Of a DNA stretch of 64,000 nt, positions 59,023 through 64,000 are shown piece after piece (position 1 is the stretch's first letter; the number at the start of each line of letters is the position of its first letter). The notes beneath the pieces were generated by a model that searched no databases, was not told the DNA's origin, and saw only the letters and a list, made by a program, of their open reading frames with translations. The stretch spans positions 1,754,545-1,818,544 of the forward strand of contig JAJEKV010000084.1 in the NCBI GenBank assembly GCA_021234155.1, given 5' to 3'. Origin of the DNA: Isoetes taiwanensis. Its lineage: Eukaryota; Streptophyta; Lycopodiopsida; Isoetales; Isoetaceae. The position numbers and the translations under genes are program-made.

Positions 59023-61305
59023 AATAGCGAGCATACAAATAGTGGCGTAGGCCAATGTTTTGATGACGTTCCACAAGGGCATGCCACTAGAGCAAATCCT
59101 AGAAATGAGATACATGAGTACCTAAAGGCACGCTATCTTTCTACCACGGAGGCATCTTGGAGAATAATGTCTTACGACATAACAAACAAGAGTCCAGCTG
59201 TTAAATGTCTACCTTTGCATTTATTGCGACCAAATACGAGATCATTATTGGACAGGTACTTTCTACGACCTCTTGATCAAGTATTTAATACACTTACATA
59301 TATCCAATACTATGAACAATACACGTTAACAACATTTAATCAATCTCTAGCATCTGAAGCTGGATCTTACATAGAACAGGAGCAAGAAGGATTTACGCAA
59401 AACATTGTGAGGAAAAGGACGAGGCAACCATTAGTATGTAGGATACGTTTACTATTACCTAAGGTCGGTGAGGCGTTTTACTTAAGACAAATTTTGTTGC
59501 ATCGTCCTGCAAGGACATGGGGTGAATTAAAGGTTGTTAATGATCAATATTATGAAACATATCAACAGGCTGCAGAAGCAGAGGGTCTGCTTGCAGCACA
59601 CAATGAAGCAATGTTGGTTATGGAAGAGGCAGTTTCTCTATCATTGGGCCCTACGCAATTACGTTTTCTTTTTGCCATGTTACTACTTGACCAGGGACCA
59701 GCAATCGATCTATGGACCCAGTTTCAGGTGCCTATGAGCCTCGACTTATTAGACGAATATCCAAATGATGATGTGATTGCTTTCAATGAATCCCTGCATT
59801 TAGTCAATAATATTCTAGTTCAGCACGGCACTAACATCATGGCGTTCGGCCTTCAGTTGCAGCATCGTCTTGGACGAGATGTAATGCATGAGCTAGCAAA
59901 ATTTTCGGATCACTCATCATATTTAAATTCTACATTGCAAATGTCAAGTATTATGAATGACAACCAGTTGGAAATATTTAATTTCATAAGGCAATGGTTA
60001 GAGTCTCCTCAAAGCAATGAACCCATCTTTGTAGATGGAAAAGCTGGGACAGGAAAGACATTTGTCTTGAAATGCATATGCTTTCTCATACGCGGCAACA
60101 AAGGCATAGTTCTTCCATGTGGTACGACGGCACTGGCAGCTCGGTTATATTCAGGCGGGCGAACAACACATTCCCTGTTTCAAATTCCTGTAGTTGAAAA
60201 CAATGCCGGCCTTCATTCGATGTTAGAGCATGATTCGGGAGCAGCACAACTCATTATTGAAGCCAAGGTCATTATCTGGGATGAGTTTCCAATGGCTAAC
60301 AAAGCCGTTATAGAATGTGTAAATCATGCGCTCCAACGATTGTGTGGAAACAACCTTCCTTTTGGTGGAAAACATTTCATAGCTGCTGGTGATTTCAGAC
60401 AAGTTGCACCTGTCGTGAAGGGTGGAGGGAGGATTGCAGCATTCAATGCATCTATAAAATCATCGTCATTATGGAGAGTCTTTCGTGTCTTGAGGTTGCA
60501 TCAGCCGATACGAAATGCAGGAGATCCAGAGCTCATGTGTTTTGTTGACAATCTTGGAGAGAACTGGGAACAAACTACAGTATCATTGAATTTATTCAAT
60601 ATAACTACTAACATTGCAGATACAGCTGAATTCCTTTATCCTCCAGATGTTCTTCGCAATCCAATGGAATGCGACAAACGAATTTCCCTCGCTCCGATCA
60701 ATAGACACGTTGATGACTTCAATGGTCGTATATTGAACAAAGTTCCTAACCAGGATAGAAAGTATTACAGCCATGATCATATTACTGAACAAGATGAACT
60801 CATCCATGATCATCCGTATGCGACTTCAGATTTCTTAAACAATTTCACGCACTCTGGGATTCCTAACCATGAACTTAGACTTAAGGTGGGGGCAATTTGT
60901 CACGTGATGAAACGATTAGACATGGAGAAGGGTCTTGTGAAGAATGCTAGAGTTGTGATCGAATCGATGCATGCAAAGTTTGTAATGGTGAGAGTCTTGG
61001 GTGATCCGGAAGGGAATACTTACCCGATCTCAAGAACAGATTTCTTCTATCAACCAGAAAATCGTCCATGGACTATTCATAGACGACAATTACCACTCCG
61101 ACTTGCATATTCAACCACATTCAATAGTTGCCAGGGTTTAACATTGGATCGAGTGGTCATTGACTTGCGTACAAATGTCTTTGCACATGGTCAATTATAT
61201 ACGGCCTTTACTCGTGTACGAAACAGGCAAGATGTGCTAATCCTCCTCTCCCCAGAGAATACGACAAGAAGTACAGTGAATGTCATCTACAAGGATTTAC
61301 TCTAG
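59020..61305 (+). CDS. Helitron PIF1-family helicase domain (761 aa)
   Basis: This is the longest intact frame of the Helitron. The N-terminal part still belongs to the Rep-helicase linker (EIHEYLKARYLSTTEASWRI). Helicase motifs: Walker A GKAGTGKT (residues 340-347), Walker B IIWDEF (Asp-Glu near 421-422), GDFRQVAPVV (~457), LRLHQPIRN in place of the usual L-x-x-N-M-R, and LYTAFTRVRN (~728, motif VI). PIF1/RecD2-like helicases unwind DNA 5' to 3' during Helitron transposition. Because Rep upstream is broken, this is a C-terminal half on its own. Plus strand, co-linear with 56.4-59.0 kb. Confidence 0.92.
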   Translation: MNSEHTNSGVGQCFDDVPQGHATRANPRNEIHEYLKARYLSTTEASWRIMSYDITNKSPAVKCLPLHLLRPNTRSLLDRYFLRPLDQVFNTLTYIQYYEQYTLTTFNQSLASEAGSYIEQEQEGFTQNIVRKRTRQPLVCRIRLLLPKVGEAFYLRQILLHRPARTWGELKVVNDQYYETYQQAAEAEGLLAAHNEAMLVMEEAVSLSLGPTQLRFLFAMLLLDQGPAIDLWTQFQVPMSLDLLDEYPNDDVIAFNESLHLVNNILVQHGTNIMAFGLQLQHRLGRDVMHELAKFSDHSSYLNSTLQMSSIMNDNQLEIFNFIRQWLESPQSNEPIFVDGKAGTGKTFVLKCICFLIRGNKGIVLPCGTTALAARLYSGGRTTHSLFQIPVVENNAGLHSMLEHDSGAAQLIIEAKVIIWDEFPMANKAVIECVNHALQRLCGNNLPFGGKHFIAAGDFRQVAPVVKGGGRIAAFNASIKSSSLWRVFRVLRLHQPIRNAGDPELMCFVDNLGENWEQTTVSLNLFNITTNIADTAEFLYPPDVLRNPMECDKRISLAPINRHVDDFNGRILNKVPNQDRKYYSHDHITEQDELIHDHPYATSDFLNNFTHSGIPNHELRLKVGAICHVMKRLDMEKGLVKNARVVIESMHAKFVMVRVLGDPEGNTYPISRTDFFYQPENRPWTIHRRQLPLRLAYSTTFNSCQGLTLDRVVIDLRTNVFAHGQLYTAFTRVRNRQDVLILLSPENTTRSTVNVIYKDLL

Positions 61306-61894
61306 CAATAAGGTACGCTCTCTCCGCCTAATCCATGAAAGGAGTTATCACTAGATGTAATGTAGATTTGTGTAGAATACAGGTTTGTTGTATCTGATGC
61401 TGAGAAGGGGAGAACACGAGCGAGAATAATCAGTATCCTCCTATGAATATGCCTTGGATTTCATTTATGCTAAAGGACCACTAGTAGGTGTTGATTGCGT
61501 ACGATTTATATACTATTGACTTGTGTTCTGTGTTTCCTTTTTCTATCTGTGTACATTCTTCCTTCGTTTTCCTTTCTCCAATGGGATATATGATGTGTTC
61601 ACAAGTAGCAATGCATCGAGTGTTGCTTGCGATAATGCATTGAGGTACGTTCTCTTTACCTTTGCAATGAGAAGATGTATGGAGATCTAGTCTTTGGATA
61701 TGATATAGATGTTTCTCTTGCTTGCATGTTTGAATAAAATGCTTATCCCATTGGCTGGATGGCAATACATGTTGTTGCTTCAATATAAGGGTGTCATTTG
61801 CGCGCATTGTGTTTTATTTGAATATGACGTGTTGTTTGATTATAACGGGATTTCCCTCGACCAAGTTTGATCAAAGTGAGCAAATAAAAACCAT

Positions 61895-62003
61895 CCATCG
61901 CGGTGATAGCCTAGTGGTAAATCCTTTGGTTATAGGTGGCCCCTAGCCAGGATCAAAACCCACTGACTATCATCGGGTGGGTAAAAAAAAAGAAAAAAAA
62001 AAG
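61895..62003 (+). mobile_element. tRNA-derived SINE-like unit 1
   Basis: A-box-like GATAGCCTAGTGGTAAAT (61905 onward) and B-box-like GGATCAAAACCCA (61950) lie ~33 bp apart as in tRNA promoters. Then CATCGGGTGGG and an A-rich tail (61982-62003). Confidence 0.7.
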
Positions 62004-62129
62004 GAAGGAACTAAGATATCCATCTCAAAACAATAAAGTACATGTGCATACCTATACATATATAGCCTGTTCAATAGACGACGTGCTACATAGTTACTAT
62101 GGGATTCCCTTTGCTTACATGGCATAAAT

Positions 62130-62231
62130 GCTTATCGCATTGGCAGTATAGTGGTTAGGCTCTTTGGTTACGGGTATTCCCCGGGCTCAAACCCCACTTG
62201 CTATCAATGGGTGGCATGATTGATCTATGAA
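62130..62231 (+). mobile_element. tRNA-derived SINE-like unit 2
   Basis: GCTTATCGCATTGGCAGTAT leads into AGTGGTTAGG (A box). B-box-like GGGCTCAAACCCC lies at 62183. It ends TGGGTGGCATGATTGATC with no poly(A), directly joined to unit 3. Confidence 0.7.
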
Positions 62232-62342
62232 AAGTGCTTATCGCATGTAGTAGTCTAGTGGTTAGGCCGTTTGGATATGGGTGTCCCCCTGTCCAAGCTC
62301 AAATCCCACTGACCATTATTGGGTGGCATGGATGATCTATGT
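62232..62342 (+). mobile_element. tRNA-derived SINE-like unit 3
   Basis: GCTTATCGCATGTAGTAGTC runs into TAGTGGTTAGG (A box). A weak B box reads AGCTCAAATCCCA. It ends TGGGTGGCATGGATGATC, like unit 2, and joins unit 4. Confidence 0.7.
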
Positions 62343-62450
62343 CATGGTGATCATAGCCTGGTGGTTAGACCATTGGATATGGGTGTTCCCCTGTCCAGGT
62401 TCAAAACCCACTGGCTATTGTTGCATGACATGATTGTAAAAAAAAAAAGG
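62343..62450 (+). mobile_element. tRNA-derived SINE-like unit 4
   Basis: ATAGCCTGGTGGTTAGACC (A box) and CAGGTTCAAAACCCACTG (B box, 62397 onward) are followed by a GATTG end and an A run (about 62438-62448). Confidence 0.72.
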
Positions 62451-62504
62451 GCATCCTATAGTCGTTATGATCAGCATCCTTCTATCGTGCGGGCACTGGA
62501 CACA

Positions 62505-62560
62505 GGGCAAAAAAAAAAAGTGCAGGTTCAAATCCTGCATGTTCTAACACGTATACATAA
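62505..62560 (+). repeat. Partial tRNA-like 3' half
   Basis: After an A run, GCAGGTTCAAATCCTGC forms an exact 5-bp T-stem with a 7-nt loop. No D-arm or A box precedes it within tRNA distance. Confidence 0.5.
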
Positions 62561-64000
62561 GTTGGTGAAGAAAGCGTTAGCGGCCGATAGTAGGCGCGAT
62601 AAGTTTCTTGTAAGGATAAAGAAGTTGGGACTTCTGTAGCATGTTATTCTTTCTTTATGTACAGGTGCTTTTTAATACGGTTGGAGGTGCGCGATGGCTA
62701 CTAATCGTGAATCTTTTTTTGTTTAGCTTAGTGTTTAGCTTAGCCATAGATGACAGGCAAAGAAGTAGGTTTTGAATGATGATTTCTGTGTTTTTTGCAA
62801 TGTAACTCATGATTCAACTGAAGTAGTTGGATCAAATGCTGGAACTTGAATGTTGTGCACTTGAGCTATTATTTGATGTGTGATGTTTGTAATTTATTGT
62901 GTTTAACTGTAAATCTATGCTTAGCTGCCTTATCTCTGTGTCGGCTTAAACTTCTGGATTTAATTCTGACATAACAGAATGTACGGTAAAAAAGTTCAGA
63001 ATATCAATTGAAGTTAAGAATGTAGGGTAAAGACTTAAGAACTGGAAGCAAATCAACAAAATGACTCTGAAGCTTCACTTTCTATAAAAGAATGATGTCC
63101 ACATGGCATCACACGATTGGACTAGGGGGCAGAAAAATTGCCACCTGACATTTACGTATTTGGATAAAGTTGCTGGCATAGCGATGAATTTCTGGGTTGA
63201 CGCGCATGGGAAGGACGATTTCTTGGTGGAATTTACAGTTCCCTTGTTGACAGTGCTGCTTCACAGAGCCGATTATACCTTGTGTTTCTCGCTGGAGATG
63301 TGAAGGGCCACCATCTTTATTTTGTCATGATAATGGAATTGCATTGCAAAGATTGATTCTTATAAAGGATTGTGAGAAGGCGTATTTTTCATATCTAGAT
63401 CTGGGGTAGAATTATCCCTCCCCAACAAAAAAAAAAAAAAAAAAGAAAAAGAAAAAAAGAGTGGCATACATCCTTTATGTCACAATTTGTGAGGTCTAGA
63501 TCTGTGCCACGTCAAGTGGGGGGCCAGTAAAACGAATGTCTGCCCGAATATGTGAACATGGTTGTGTAAGGACAAAGTCGGAATGTTTTATATAGGGTTG
63601 TGTGGTGCGTGTTTGCCTTATATTTGTTTGCGCCCTTGTTGTAGCTATTCCTTTATGCTTGTGCCATGTAGATTGTTTGCATAAAGTTTCAAATCTGTAA
63701 ATAATATTTGACTTGGATCTTAGCTTCCTCGAGTGGTGGGGAAATCATGTGCGGAGGTGTTAAATCTAATTTGATCCCATCATGTTTTCAGCGAACGATG
63801 GAGAATGTAACATAGGGAATATATGTGGGAATATTATGCAAATCAATGGCCACATGCAAACGGTGGAGAATGTAACAGAGAACGGTAACCGACAATTAGC
63901 TGCTGACGAAGGGCTAAATGTGATCTACAAGCAACCCACAATTTGAAAATCTCTCCAAAAATCCTCCATGGAACGATTTTCTAAGCCCAAAATATAAGCA
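62561..64000. other. Unassigned right end of the window
   Basis: No convincing gene. A 66-codon frame (63103-63303, plus) reads MASHDWTRGQKNCHLTFTYL... without known family. An A-rich tract (63426-63459) may be a retroelement tail. GGTGGAGAATGTAACA-like sequence occurs twice near 63798 and 63861. Confidence 0.35.

Larger units (their letters stand above)
55383..61310 (+). mobile_element. Helitron, autonomous type, decayed; ends not fixed
   Basis: The ordered zinc finger, Helitron-like N, Rep and PIF1 helicase pieces on the plus strand define it. I could not identify a 5' TC or a 3' hairpin plus CTRR, so the limits given are those of recognisable sequence. From 61311 to 61890 I see no gene. 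Confidence 0.85.

Overview
This window looks like repeat-dominated nuclear DNA of a land plant. The evidence is plant-type L1 LINEs (zinc-knuckle ORF1, APE/RT/zf-RVT ORF2), a copia fragment, a plant-style Helitron, LTR elements (one with a TGGTATCAGAGC initiator-Met primer site), telomere-like AAACCCTA motifs, and two plant housekeeping gene remnants: a thioredoxin-like 3-3 type protein and the mitochondrial dicarboxylate/tricarboxylate carrier. The endonuclease-less Penelope-like reverse transcriptase would suit a seed-free plant (lycophyte or fern), but that is a guess. Nearly every long reading frame belongs to a mobile element, and most are broken.

Layout. 1-2600: decayed minus-strand LINE. 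3170-7214: plus-strand LINE 3' part, split by a 2.7-kb non-autonomous LTR element (3595-6333). 7717-8300: 5'-truncated 3' end of a Penelope-like element (PLE). 8913-9180: copia gag-pre-integrase fragment. 9.9-12.07 kb: exon-like islands of an unrecognised plus-strand gene. 15.28-22.8 kb: a large foldback-like structure. Its arms are arrays of a 19-bp self-complementary minisatellite, and its centre holds a ~310-bp repeat with telomere-like palindromes plus a ~825-bp tandem repeat. 22.89-23.23 kb: a 62-bp tandem repeat, most units of which carry a TATA-like motif. 23.27-34.5 kb: exon-like ORFs and a PLE reverse transcriptase, split by an almost complete 7.9-kb LINE with clear target-site duplications.

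36.34-36.66 kb: thioredoxin-like gene (minus). 38.58-38.70 kb: (AG)n tract. 38.94-48.09 kb: a large minus-strand LTR element of about 9 kb. It has a recognisable primer site and polypurine tract and no detectable pol, so it resembles a LARD (large retrotransposon derivative). It carries a small sense ORF whose second half is recognisably the C-terminal part of histone H3. 48.49-52.31 kb: two LINE copies of one family, one nested in the other. 53.38-53.94 kb: three-exon fragment of the mitochondrial carrier. 55.38-61.31 kb: broken Helitron (zinc finger, Helitron-like N, Rep, PIF1 helicase). 61.9-62.6 kb: a row of tRNA-derived SINE-like units. The remainder is unassigned.

The elements are layered: LINE in LINE, LTR element in LINE, LINE inside a PLE locus. 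The most unusual items are the histone H3 fragment inside the LTR element, the foldback structure built from a hairpin-forming 19-bp repeat, and the PLE reverse transcriptase locus.
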